From: Apostichopus japonicus
Lineage: Eukaryota; Echinodermata; Holothuroidea; Aspidochirotida; Stichopodidae
Direction of reading: 5' to 3'
Assembly: GCF_037975245.1 (NCBI RefSeq)
Contig: NC_092568.1
Location: 5,310,001 to 5,374,000 of the forward strand
DNA length: 64,000 nt
Shown here: piece by piece, positions 26,354-40,115 of the stretch
Layout: the number at the start of each line of letters is the position of its first letter
How positions within the stretch are numbered: position 1 is the first letter of the stretch
Program-made: the position numbers and the translations under genes
Notes under the pieces: generated by a model
What the model saw: the letters and a program-made list of their open reading frames with translations, nothing else
The model's database searches: none
What the model was told of the DNA's origin: nothing

Positions 26354-27265
26354 AACTTTATTGCTCCAAATAAGGAAATTAGTGTCTCGCACATAAAAGT
26401 TCAAAACAGTACAAAAATAAATGAGCATAGGAAAATACAACAGGATATATATATACAGATGGAGAATAAAGAATGAGAATGAAAAACAGTAAGACAAGGA
26501 CAGGATAAAAGATTATTGCAACAGCCTAGCGACGTAAGTTGACATTGAAAAGTTTGATTGCACGGGGAGTGAACGAGTTACGATAGCGATTAGTTCTCGT
26601 GTACGGCTGTCTCAGTCTGCCACTGCCTCTGTTAATTACATTGTCATTAAGATAACAGTGAAGGGGGTGGCAACAGTCATTCCAAACTGAATCTAGCTTT
26701 GTTTGAAGCAGTGACTGGTACACCGAGTCGACTGTATGCTGTTGACCTCCAATGACTCCCCCAGCTTTTCTAATTATGTGATCGATACGGTCCTTCTCGA
26801 CTTTAGTGACATTCCCACCCCAACATATAAGACAGTATCTCCAAACTCCGCAAATAATAGAATTATAAAACATTTGCATTATATCGGTACGTACGTTGAA
26901 TTTGGACAACTTTCTGAGACAATATAACCTGGTATTTAACTTCTTAACCAGGGCATCCACGTGACCATCCCATGTTAAGCTATTGTTGAGGTGAATCCCC
27001 AGATACTTGTAGGAGTGAACCCTTTCAACTTCTTTACCCTTGATCATGACTGGAGGAGGTTCAACAGCATTACGGCGGAAGTCGATGATCATTTCCTTCG
27101 TTTTAGAAATATTCAATTGCAAGAAGTTACTGTCACAATAGTCAACGAATGACTGCAGCTGGCAGAGATATGCCCCATCATCATTACCACGAATGAGTCC
27201 AGCCATGGCTGTGTCATCGGCAAAACTAGAGCGAGTGTGTCGCCACTAGAGCAGCGCCACCTACT
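26336..27265 (-). mobile_element. 5'-truncated non-LTR retrotransposon (CR1/Rex/jockey-type) with RT C-terminal part
   Basis: An open frame on the minus strand (27206 down to 26526 from the ATG, open further upstream) covers the end of a reverse transcriptase. SFADDTAMAGL at its start is the F/YADD catalytic box; then LNISKTKEMIIDFRR, HSYKYLGIHLNNSLTWDGHV, LRKLSKFNVR and FYNSIICGVWRYCLICWGGN follow in family order. After the stop is a short 3' UTR with AATAAA (minus strand, about 26357) and a tail of (ACTT)n that runs into a TA microsatellite. The endonuclease and most of the RT are missing, so this is a dead, truncated copy. Flanked by TA tracts on both sides. Confidence 0.88.
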
Positions 27266-27267
27266 CA

Positions 27268-27269
27268 AT

Positions 27270-27368
<99 letters not shown>

Positions 27369-27385
27369 AGGGTGTGTGTGTGTGT
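27268..27385. repeat. (TA)n-(TG)n compound microsatellite
   Basis: About 80 bp of TA followed by TG repeats, at the truncated 5' side of the retrotransposon. Confidence 0.95.
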
Positions 27386-28202
27386 ATAATATATGCATTT
27401 CCAACAACGTAGGCCTATCTTTTGTAATAAACCGGACCATATAATAATAGTACTGTCGAGAACTTTATTTGGGCCTGTGGTTGTTTTGTCATATTTCAGA
27501 TATCACGACCAACAATGTCGATAAGGGAACTAACGATCGATATGTAACATTTAATATACATGCTTGACTGGCTTATTTGAGATCAACACGAAGTGAATCT
27601 AGTGACTAATATGGCGTGTTTGCTATTTTACAAGGGGTGCATGATTGCACTAAGTTACGTGAAATATTGAGACTATAGCCTTCCAAATAGCCAAGTTGGT
27701 GTTAGTTAAAGGTTAAACGATTCGCGTAATACATCTACACAATCATCACCATCATCATCGTCATCATCACGGAGTTATCGACGTAAATTGAATGCATTAT
27801 TTCACAGACAAGATATAGATTATTTTAAGCTTGATTTAATTTAAAGTAAAAAAAACGAGGTATATGTCTCGGCTGAACAACTAAAAAGGGTCCTTCCCTT
27901 TGTCAACTCTACGGGATTAACACCTAAAGGACTAAAATGTTCATGAATAATTTCACAATTTCGTCAAGTTTGAACAAACCATGGAAACATTTTAAAAGCA
28001 CAACGTTTCAAGGACAGAACATTTGAACATATCATGTATGCATGCATGCATGAGCATTAAGAGAGTATTCACCCTGAAGCCATCAGAGACAGAAATCTCA
28101 CCAGCCATGAAATTATTACATGCTTCTTTCCTATTGAATACAGATATACCTCATATCTGTGATATCTCCCAAATAGAATTTAGTTATCTGCATCCCATAG
28201 AA

Positions 28203-28840
28203 CATTTTTGATGGTTTGGTTGGTGTCTCCTGTCTGTGGAGGTGTGGAGGGTACGAAGAGGGTAGGAGGAGGAGGGACGGATGAGGGGAGGAGGAGTTGT
28301 TCATGACAGTCATATGCATCCCATAAAACATGGATGATGGTTTGGTTTGTGTCTCCTGTATGTGGAGGGAGGGAGGAGGGGAGTGGAGGAGGGGAGGAGA
28401 GGAAGAGGGGAGGGGGTAGTCGTTCATGACAGCTAACTGCATCTCATAGAACATTGATGATGGTTGAGTTTGTGTCTCGTATCTGTGGATGTGTGGAGGG
28501 AGGAATGGAGGAGGGAAGGAAGGAGGGGAGGGGAGGAGGGAGGGGAGGGGGTAGTCGTTCATGACAGTTATCTGCATCCCATAGACCATAGATGATGGTT
28601 GGATTTTTGTCTCCTGTCTATGGAGGTGTGAACGGAGGGAGGAGGGTATGGGGGAGGAGGGGAGGGGGAGTTGTTCATGGCAGTTATCTGCATACCATAG
28701 AGCATTGGTGATGGTTGGGTTTGTGTCTCCTGTCTGTGGATGTGTGGAGGGAGGGAGGAGGGAAGGGGAGGGGAGTCGTTCATGACAGTTATCTGCATAC
28801 CATAGACCATAGATGATGGTTGGGTTTGTGTCTTCTTTAC
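28203..28840. repeat. Polypurine minisatellite, about 5-6 units of ~105-140 bp
   Basis: Each unit has GATGATGGTTGGGTTTGTGT-like sequence, CTCCTGTCTGTGGA, a variable run of GGAGGGAGG/GAGG purines, then GTTCATGACAGTTATCTGCA and CCCATAGA. Units start near 28207, 28331, 28453, 28590, 28705 and 28809. The purine strand is plus throughout. An open 240-codon frame on the minus strand is a by-product of the unit. The same family is at 21541-21790. Confidence 0.9.
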
Positions 28841-31800
28841 ACATCAAAGTCATTACGTCATTACAACTGAGTTATAATTACAACAAATTAAAGGGTCCAC
28901 TGGCGATATCATACTCAACTCGGGGGAAATTATAAACCATATCAACTTTTAAAACATTATCGATATGTCTTAAAATCCTGAGCTTAGTTTTGTCAGTGGG
29001 CCATGAAGTTCACCATACTTCGCCGTATAATTCCTGACGTCACCACATGGCAACAACTCAGTATTATGAGTGGTTCATTTAATGATACCGCGATAATGAC
29101 ATTTGTGTATAGCAAAATAATACTAAGACATAATTTCGTTCATAAATTGTCATATCTCTTATATTTCCCCCCTTAGTTTCATATTTGTTGAATCATTCTT
29201 GGTACACTCAGACATAAAGAATATTTCTGATTCTATAAATAAAAAAATGTTATATCTCACATTGCTAACCATCGTATATGTATTTGAAACTGTAAGTCAA
29301 ATATATTCATATCCATACATGTTTCTTCTGTGTTCTTTTAATTAAAAACAAAAGGCAAACTGTTATAACATAAATTTTAAGAGGAGAAGGAATTAATGGC
29401 AGGTATACGGGAATATTTTCATTAACCGTGTGCGTTTATTAATTCTACCGAAAATAACACATAAATACATGTACAAAATAATAGTCGTCTTTAGGTGTTT
29501 TGGAATTAATGCGAGTTTCTAAACGACCATAACTCGTAGTTTTCAATACCCTTAAAAGACAAGGAAATCGTTTGATTTAAGCTAGTGCTTATCGAAGACT
29601 ATCACTGAGGTGGTTTTAACGAGTCATTTGTGCATAATGATCCTTTTAGTAATTAAATGGCAGACTGGACTGACCATTATCCCGATACAGTCAATTGACC
29701 GATTACTCTCTCTTGATCGGCCAACTGAGACAGTTAAATGGATCGTTTGCATTAGCCGAGAGAAGTAAAATATAATTAGTGATTCCAAATGGATTTGTAG
29801 TGGCCGAGCTTACGTAGAGATGAGCCTATAACTCAGACCCACAGCGAGAGAAGTACATATAACTATTTCCCGGGCCCCCTGATGTATCCTCCTCTCCCCC
29901 TCTCCATCCCCTCCCCCCCTCCCCACACACATTCATGCATTCGTAGCTGGTGCAGTCATTTTTTTTTTATGTAGACAGAGTAATTAGTTCGACGGAGACA
30001 GATATGACCCACAAATGAATATTCTCTTCCACCCCAACGATGCACATAACAGCAGTTGCCATGGTATCTCATGATAGCAGTTGCCATGGTATCTCATGAC
30101 GCTTGACGTAATTTCAATGGCGTCTGTTGGATGTTGATATTTATAGGCAAGCAGAAGAGTAAAGAAAAGACGACAACACACCTCAAGTAAATCACTCATG
30201 TAAAATGAACACGGACCGTATTTAGTCGTGAGCATGGAGGTATAGGCTGTCCGTAGAATCATATGTACGCATGCGTACATGCTAACTCAACGCCATTCAC
30301 ATGTGAATGTACAAAGGACGGAGGATGGAAAGTATGGAATAAAGAGATAAGCTTAAGGGACTATGATAACGGAAAGGTATCTATGTACATTTCATAGCGA
30401 ATTAAAGCAAAGCCTTTTTCATCCTGAGTACAGCTTTTCACATCTCTAAACCCCTGCCGCCCCCCCCCCCACACACAAACACCCCATGTATTTGTAAGAT
30501 TTAACGTACATAAATCCATGTCCATTATTGCATCCATTTTTGCGGTCCAATTCAGTGTTTTTCTTTGAAATTATTATACTTTAACATAAAAACTTAAGAC
30601 TTCAAGCAGTCATAGTGTTATCCTCACCAGAGACCATTTCCAACTGTATTGCTTTGAAAACTTAAATCGATATCATTAAGCACGCATGGCTAAGTACGCG
30701 TCAGAGTTATTGGTGCTAATGCAAGAAGATTTGCTCAGTAAAACACCATTTTCTCGTTTTTGGTAAATTATAATGACTTTCATTAAAGCTTTGCGTAATA
30801 TGCAATGATTGATGGATGGAACGAAAGGAATATGAAATATTGGCTATATTATTCTCCAGTATTGTTTTATCTGTATTAAACCAAAGATAAGTCAAGAAAG
30901 ATTACTTAGGCGAGTTTGGCATCTTGCCAACACAAGTTTTAAAAACAGTTATCTTTAATTGAAAGCTTTTACGATGTTCGAAATTAATGGTATATATGAT
31001 AAGGCAAAATTTAGTACTTCAAGAGATCAAACGTTGCACAAAATGTTTATAATTCAAGTGCCTTTAAATGTAAAGAATATACCATTTCAGGTTAGACAAG
31101 GTAAAGTTTACTCCAAAAATTATGTACTCGCTTTATGCAAAAATTGCACCTCCGGCTAATGTCTCCCAATGAATATTTCCTGTGGAACGCCAAAAGTGCG
31201 AATGTGGTAGGGACGATGACTTCGCGCAAAAGTTTTGAGAAGTGGTTGACTTCTTAATGTCTTTTGAAAGGAAATTTTAATGGAGAAACCATTTATAACA
31301 AGTATGATCAGACATCATAATGTAAATTGCGATTTATTTCCGGTAAAAATTAATGATTTTATGTGGGTAGGATGTCAGCGTTATGTATGATAGCATGTTT
31401 CAGTAGTTTATAATGTTAATGAGTAAATAGACAAAATGTTCCAACCCTTCTCTCCTAATTGGTACAATTACACAGAAATAATAATCTCTCATAGACCTAT
31501 ATTTTCGACCGATAGATCCTAAACTGTCAGCGTAAGTGTTGAATGTATGCTTTGGTGGCGCTGTTTTTCTTCTGCATTTTGCTGATTTGTCCCGAGTGCT
31601 TTCTACTGTTGTCGGCGAAGACTGATACTAAATTGAATGTACTAAACTTCTTTTAAGTATCAAACTCAATAAGACTGTGGCCGGTGGGGAGGGCGAGGTG
31701 TTGGATGTTTACCCATCAGGCGTTGTAGAACCGCGACCCGCAAAATAAGAACAAAAACGATGATGTGGGGTAACTGTTTTGTTTTATAGTAAGGATGGTG

Positions 31801-33204
31801 TGGGGGGGGGGGGGAGAGGGTAGAGGTAGCGGGCGTCAGCAATATGATAAACCAATTGGTCTTATGGTGACTCTTTGTGTTTCGTTCGTGACAAAATAGT
31901 AGTAGTAGGGAGTGCTTTGTTTTGTTTTGTTTGTATTTACTATCATTAATTTGAAAAACCGCCTCTAAAACATAAAATGTAAAAGTAATTGATACAGAAA
32001 GACATTAAAAATTCGAGTTTTAGTGGCATCATCACGTGACTTGTAGACTTGATCAAGTCTGTGGCTTCTTCTAAATGGAATAGAACTTTGGGATAAAACC
32101 GAGGATAGCTAGACACGGTTGGTACACAGTAGTACGTGACGTCATGGCCCATTCGGCGATAAACTCATATATGATTCGGGTTTCCTCAATAATTAACATT
32201 TCAATACTTAACATTGAAATGATTGGTACAAATATGTTCAAATAAACAAGAGGAAAACAGGAAAGATCCCGATAAAATGCATCAAGATTTAATTAAAAAG
32301 AAAGTGGAAATCTCCACACTCTCCTCTCCCCCCACCCCTTCCACTCCTCCCTCCCCCACCCCCACTAATCTCCTGTACATTGTTAACCATTTTTGGCTGG
32401 GTAAATTGGAGAAAAAAAATTAGCAAAATAATGATCCAGAGAAGATGCAATTGTGCTTTCCATAAACCTAAAGTTCTACCGTATGGGTTTGCTACTCCTA
32501 GCAAATTGCTCGTTCTGATATTACGTTCAGAAAAATTCAAGAAAGTCCAACGTATGAGGGAATTACGATAACATAAAGTGATGTCTGCCGAAATCAGAGT
32601 TACAGTTCGCTTGTTTCAATTTTCTTGACCTCCGCCGAGATGGTTTTTATACTTGTTGTCATTACTGGGGGTTCACTTGGTCTGTGGATGAAACAAGAAA
32701 CATGTACACACATCAATGTACCGTAGCGTATCAAAGAGACAGGTAGACCATGTGACCAACTTGTCTGACATTCATCTCACAAAAGCAAAATGTACTCAAA
32801 ACATGACTAAACTCATGTCATTTATATTTCCCTTTCAATTTATTTTACTTTACCCTCCCTTGATCCACTCCATTACCTACAAGAGAGTATCAATATATGA
32901 TAACCGTATACATATATGTCACATAACCCCCCCCCCTCCCTCCATTCCTCTTCAGTATTCTATAGATAGCATAAACTCTATATTTACGAAAACGCCAACT
33001 CCACACCCCCACCCCCCCCCCCCCCCGCCCTAAGCGTTTTTGCTCACTGTGACATTTAAACCTTCTTGTTTAGCTATACCAGGGTCAGCGAGCATTCAGA
33101 AGCGACAGAACTAGTTTCAGACCTTTTAGTGATTTATTGTCTTCTGCATTTTGGCGGTAAAATACTGATAATTTCTAAAATGAAATCTATTTTATATTTA
33201 TTCT
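28841..33204. other. No gene seen downstream of gene A
   Basis: A further 3' exon of gene A could lie here on the minus strand but I could not identify one. A 25-bp tandem duplication (AGCAGTTGCCATGGTATCTC-ATGAY) is at 30051-30100; poly-G/C runs near 30460, 31800, 32930 and 33010. Confidence 0.5.
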
Positions 33205-33354
33205 TCATTCATACCTTAAAAACCAACACAGGAGCGACGGATCCACAGCTTTTTCTATCCCGGCCATATTAACGAGCTTTAAGATTTCCCCGAGTAACAC
33301 AGAAACTATCATAGTTGTCAGGACAGTTATAGTGCCATACCAGAAAAACGAAAT
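33205..33354 (-). CDS. Gene A exon 14 (last recognised exon)
   Basis: Acceptor CTATTTAG. Encodes ISFFWYGTITVLTTMIVSVL, then a tail with VDPSLLCWFL. Resembles the last SSF helix plus the 'DP-[KS]-L' tail of SLC5A8. Read straight on it ends at TGA (33205-33207), giving 150 nt; a GTATGA donor at 33213-33214 would instead splice to a further exon I could not find. Confidence 0.75.
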   Translation of the reverse strand: MSFFWYGTITVLTTMIVSVLLGEILKLVNMAGIEKAVDPSLLCWFLRYE

Positions 33355-35202
33355 CTAAATAGTGAAGAAATCAAACAAGAAATATCAAAAAATATGTAAT
33401 AAATAATAAATAAATAAAAATAAATAATAAATATATAAATAATGTGTGAACATTTTGTAAAATGGCAAACACACTTAATTACATTAAGGATTATCGGTCT
33501 TTCCATTAAAAGAGACAAAAATGAAGGGGGTAGCGAGGGTTTTAATATTGGACAAGATTATCCATGATGTAGGTTTCTTCGTCACAGTTACCCTCTTCAA
33601 ATCACCTCTGTGCACAATCTTGCAGCTGTTTTTTCTATTACAATCTGGGTGGTGGGAGGGGAGGGGAAGGGGAAGGGGAGGGGTGGCGAGGGGAGACTAT
33701 GAAGACATTGTCATCCAGGCTATATTGCTTTAGAATGAATTATCACTTACTTTATATACATAATCTAACGTTGAAGTTTTGTTCAGAAATAGGCCACAAA
33801 ATTAAGATATTAGACTTCCTGGGTAAAGCAGTCCCTTAGTACGATAGCACATACAATCCTTGTATATGATCGACACGTATCTTATCGCGCAGTGACGTCA
33901 GTCAACTAGACAATGTTCTACTTTAATAAACCAATTTGCATATGAGATGAGGTAAATTCGAATCTTTCAAAAAGTTAAGTTCATTTTTAACAGTTGAATT
34001 AAAGATCGGGGGTATCCAAGGAGTGTGTCGGATGGGGCGGGGGGGGGGGGCAGTGTGAAGGTGTGCCCGTCCAATATTTTAGGCACTGAAAATGAACTGC
34101 AAACGTAAATTTTGCTTAATAGGAGGTTTACTTCATTGAAAAATATATAGCAACACTTCGCGCGCGGGTATTCTGTACTTTTCACTGGAGACTTTATTAT
34201 GCATGACTATTTCGATTGATTATTTCGATTTCTACCTATCTCCCTGATCCTCTCTTCCGGGAAATCCTGGGCCCGCCACTGAAGTGTTGTGCAAGACGTG
34301 AAAATGCATATGGTTTTAAACAAACTTGATCACGCATATACATATGTCTGCACCTGTTGTTGGTAAACTAAAGAGAGAGAAAAAAAATACCGCCAAAAGT
34401 TCATTTTGTTTAGAGTGTGAGTCAAAGAAAGTGAAGTGTATAAGAAAAGACATTTTCTTTATACCCTGTAGGCATAAAATGCATCTGGTTTCCCAGCTTG
34501 TGCGTAAGACCCTGCAATAATCCATACACCGATAGATATACTCAGGAGGGTCCCACAAAATACGGCTCTGTGGGGAGATGAATATATAATTATATATACC
34601 TTACAAATGTATTTTAACCAGTGTTTCATATATCCTCGTGTCATGATGAAGATTTAAGTTACGGTATTTGTATGAAGTAATATTACCAAGGTCACAAAAT
34701 TCACATATACATAAAATGGCTGCAATTTATTCCAAATCACGTCACATGGCATAAAAGATGTCCTTTGAGTGAGAACGTTTTAGGGCTTAAGGCACAGTCT
34801 GTCTGTCTGCTGAGTTAGTGTGAATTCTCAAGGCGGAAGAACCTGTTTTAAATACACACTACAATGAAACACTCATCCCTTCCTTTATCTCCTTGTTTCT
34901 ATTCATCATTATTTCTTAGTCACTTTGCTCTATTGTTAAGTCATCGAGTTGGTATTACGTACTACCCCGCCCCCAAAAAGAGAAAATTAAAAATGTTTAA
35001 ACATTACGTGTTTAAACATTGAAACTTACTAACACTGCATTATTTGTATATATTCATGAAGGCAACACAACTGTTAACCAACGAATAATTACATTTCACA
35101 AATCGATGCTAAAATTTCATTGATAAGAAACATTACATATAAGTACATTATCCTGGTAACGAGACACTTTTAAATTACTTAATATACTTAATTATACTAC
35201 TA

Positions 35203-35278
<76 letters not shown>

Positions 35279-38200
35279 GTATATATATATTTATATATAT
35301 ATATATATTAGTAGTAGTATAATATAAATATAATATAATATTTATCATGTATAAAATGAAATTATTGCTAAGAAAGTTACTATGGGCGAGGGGGCTTCTA
35401 AACGAGACCACGCCTCAAACAAAGGATATTTTTACGTAGATTTACTTACTACTTCCATTTATCACATATCAAAGTTCTATAACCTACCTAGGTACGGCTC
35501 TTCTCCATAACATTCCAACGAGAAAAGCACCGAGAATTGGAGCTCCAAAAATTCCCAAAACAGAATTAATAATAGTCACCAGCGTGCCCAGACGAGATGC
35601 CAAGAAAGCCAGACCAATGGACAGAAGACCAAATAAAACCGCTGGAAAGTATAGAGGGAAATCGAAATAATGTGTGAACCTGGTCATGATTATACTCTGT
35701 AACCAGCGGGGTGGGGGAGGGGAAAGGGGAGGGATGGCTGCTATGGGTGAGCATTGGTCCAAAGAAAGCAGCCATAACATACAACAATTCGATGTCACTC
35801 GACGATGTATATATCAAATCGTTCTTTGATTGTATGCTGTGTCTCACATCAATTAGATAATGCAGTGGACGTTCCACTTCACACGGGTTTCCTCCAAGTA
35901 TCTGGTAATGTTCCACTTTTAACTGGTTTAATTAAGGTATCTGGCAATGTTTCACTGCCAACCGAGCCCACCCAATTATCTAAGAACGTCCCAACGTTAA
36001 TCTTCGCACCCAATATTAAGAACATGGTAATGTTGTCCTAGCGTTGTACAGTGTGTCTTCTCTTCCCAGAAGGGACAATGAATGGATAATTAGTATTCGT
36101 AGTCCGCTACTTAATGCGAAATCAATTCCGCCCGATTTCTATATGCAAAGTAGGTTAGGCCTATATATATATATGCTGCGAAAACATTGTGAACGTAGCC
36201 TAAGTGCCGATACATGTTTCAAAATGAAACGGAATGTCGTGGAAAAACAGTGAAGTCATCGAAACGATATTAACGATATGTTCCGTTTATTCGTCTATTT
36301 GTGCAGTTAGTTGCATCCGTTAGATTTGTAGGAAATAAAGTAACAAAGAAAACAAAAGAGAATTGAAAGAACGGAATCATGTATTGTCCATTAGTGCTGT
36401 TTACATTGAAGCTGCCCTGTAGGGATGTAACAATACAAAGGTGTAAAAATGAAATGAAAACTTACAGAGTATTTTTGATATTTTTGTATCCCTTGCGTCA
36501 TTATCTTGTAGTTGTATTTGGTGGTGATCCTTAAGCCATTTTCTCAATGGTTTCCAGATGTCTTCAATAGTCACTGCAACCATAGAATTAATACCGGATG
36601 ATATTGTGCTGTGTAACGAAGTGGAGTAAGCTATAGATAACTAATACACAATAACTAACGTATAAATACTACGTTGTTATGAATGTACACCAGCAATTTC
36701 AATACATTTTACTTACTTTATTTCAAGCTTCCCCTCTTTTTTTCGTTTAATTTAATATATTATTTAATATGTTGAATCACTGTCCAGTATATACTGACGA
36801 ATGCGCAGCTTTACGCACCGCATAGCGGTGTGTATACTTGAGTGGTAGGTGGTATAGTATTGAGTGGTGCATTTAATGATGTACAGCCGTAATGGTGGTA
36901 TAGGCTGTATAGTGGTGTTCATATAGTGGATATAAGGTAGTGCAACATAGTGTTATGTTAGTGGCACATAGTAGTGTATAGCGGTATGGAGTTGTAAATA
37001 GTAATGTATATTTGAAAAGTGTGACAGGCCTATACCTATATGGATTTTCTTACCTCAAAGCTCCGGCGAAGATACATGATATAAATATTCCTTGGTAACC
37101 AGGAATGTGACTGAACTGCTGATTTACAAAGATCATCACAATCTATCGAAAATAAGAAATAAAACAACAGCCAAATATTTATCATATATAAGTATTTGTA
37201 TCATGATATTATATGAATTCATATTTATTCTTGATACAGATAGGCAAACATATATATATATATATATATATTTGTAATTGGCACATTTATGGCATCCAAA
37301 CAATGTTGAAGAAAGTTTTTACCAATGAGAGGACTTTTTCTGGCAACTTCGAATGATATGATTTCCCTGTTCCTAGCCACAATTTATGCCCATTGTTATA
37401 TATATACTCCGACGGATCTATACTTTGTACGGATAATCAAAATGTCCATTATAAATGATGATAAAGAATTGTGTGTTAAGTTGAAACCGAAGCAAAAAAA
37501 TCTAAGCATTTCCAATCGGTTTTCCATATTTTTCCTCGAAAGGCTAAGATTAAATGCGAATTCGGGGACTAAAAGTCAACAAAAATAAATCAATTTAAGA
37601 GCATCACGTGATATTTTCATATCTGAAGAAAGTACCTGGTCAGGAGACGTGAAGTTTGGTGGCTGGTTAACATACGTCACAGGTTGTTCGAGTGGCGACG
37701 CTGTTTGGAAGAAGGAAAATGGTTTCGACGAAGTTATTCAATTTCTAAGTCATTAATACCTCCCCCAAAAATATGCTAGAAAGTGCTAGAAAGGCAAATT
37801 AATGGTCAAACATTTACATTTTTTCAGTATACCACAGATCATGGTTGGGTTTTACTTCCTTTAATTATAATTACGAATTTTAATTACAAATTACGGCGAT
37901 TCGTGTGTAGAAGATGACTTAGCAATACTAAATATTTCTATTCATGATTTCACAAAAAAAAATTCATGCGATTAATGAAGATAAACGGACAACCATTATG
38001 AAACAATATAAATAGAATACATTCGAATCCAACTTATGATTTATGTATCTTCAAACTCATAATTCCTGTTGTGCGTAATGACAATAATGAGGCTTACATA
38101 ATAGCTGGCTAAATAATATCAAATAAAAATAGCAAATTAAAAAGCAAAATGTGATGCTTTTTGAGACGACACATTATTCCCCTCACTATATTCTCCCTTC

Positions 38201-40037
38201 AGTTTATTTTTTCGTTATTGAAACACTTACTGCAGTCTTCATCACAATACATCGTTGGTGACACAACATCTGTCTTAGCTGCAAATGAATGAAGTAAGAT
38301 GAAAGTTATCACGCAGAAAATAAAAGGTCCTTTGTAGTTTTAATAGAATTGAAATCATATCATGGTGGCTTAAAGCAAAGAATGTATGTAAAAAAATTAC
38401 AGACAGATAGTTTGATTTTTACTTTAAGAAATGGTTAAACTGAGTTCAACATACTATAAACTTACAACTTACTAAAAGGTTACCCCTCGGGTACAAGGGC
38501 AAGGGGGGGTTCTTCCCCCATTCCTCCAACCTCCCTTCTTACCTCAAAGATTTCAGATATTTCTGAAAGGTATAGGGAACTCACTGTGGTAAAATGCATA
38601 CAGTACAACGCCCTGAAGTGTAGCAGCTCCAATAACTATAGTAGAAAACGGAACATTAAGCCACATTGACCTGGAAAAATAGTGGGAAAATACAGTAAAA
38701 ACACATGAAGTATCAGAGTATATAGTTACGCAATGGCATAATTATGATCGGTTCATTTTCAATTTATTAGCGTTAAAACAAATATTTGACTGAAGTGTAA
38801 AGTTTGGGCCTAAGTATACTAGTGATGAGAGATGTTAACGTCATTATTTATCTAACACCCCCTCCCCCCCCCTGGAGGGACATTTAGCTGACAGTTGAAT
38901 GTATGTACCTGCTCTCACTTACCATTTAGCATCTTTCACGCTCCTTGCTGATAAAAACCTCTGCACGGCTGTCTGACTGATGCCATATATCGACAAAGTC
39001 GACCAAAAAGTTCCGATAACAACAGAGAGAAATGTTGTCCGTGTTGTTGGATCTACTGGAAAACTTGAAAAGGAAAAAATACGTTTTTAATGACTTTTTA
39101 ATAATATGATACAGAACAAACTGCTTTATCGCGTCAAATATGGATATAACCATACACTTCACTAAACTGTTCTTGTGAGCTTTTCAATTCAAAACCGTGA
39201 GATTATTTTTGTCAGGTATCCTTTCAACTGCATGCCCGTTTAGTTTTAGCGTTGACTGCAAACAACATAGAACACTGCGAAACAACGTATATACTTAGTC
39301 TAAAGCCGTTTCGGATACACATTTAGAGAACATGATTTTCCTTAGTTAACGAAAAGTACCACACAGTACAACAAGTTATCGTCGAGGGACATCATAACTA
39401 AAGCATCATCTATCGACGAATCATGCATTATAAACAGAACAACTTCACAATGTCAGCAATATATCAATCAATCCAGTTATGGTTTATTTAGCAAATACAG
39501 ACATTATATAAACGAGTCTTTGATCCGATGGGTAAAAAATGACTACTTTTTTCTCAGTCTGGACTTATACCTACCCCCCACCCCATGCCTTCCCTATCAC
39601 ATCCATGTTGTATTCTTCCGGCATCAATGAAAGAATAGCTCCCTCGCCTTTCTGTCCCCTCCCCTCCCAACCCCACTCCAACCCCAACCCCTCCCAAACT
39701 GATAATACGACTGAAAGTGTTCAGAAGGACTTCATGGAGACATCAAGGGGTAGATTATATGCAGCGACTTCTCTTGGCTAATCTGAGAAATAAAATAATC
39801 GAACAAATTTGAATGACTTACTTAAAGACTTCGAATCTGCCATCCTGTCGATTTATCTCCCAGACTTTCCCAAATCCTCCGGCTTCGATTAAACAGGACA
39901 CAATAACCAGAATGGATGTGCCGGACATTACTATAGCCAGAAAAACATCAGTCCAAATAACGGCCTTGATACCGCCCTATGAATAAAAAATAACACTTTT
40001 ATAGTTACCTTGGTGATTCTGGTATATAGGAATTGCA

Positions 40038-40115
<78 letters not shown>

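Noticed and set aside
26736..26927. Plus-strand frame of 63 codons
   Set aside because: Antisense shadow of the retrotransposon reverse transcriptase frame.
28131..28853. 240-codon open frame on the minus strand
   Set aside because: It runs entirely through the polypurine minisatellite; the 'protein' is the repeat unit translated (PPSLPP...TGDTNPTI) and has no start context or domain.
31946..32152. Minus-strand frame as a terminal exon of gene A
   Set aside because: Phase and acceptor could not be matched convincingly and the sequence has no resemblance to SLC5 C-terminal tails.
34255..34281. CCCGCCACTG as a hAT-type right tip
   Set aside because: A single tip only; no partner end or target duplication found within 1 kb.
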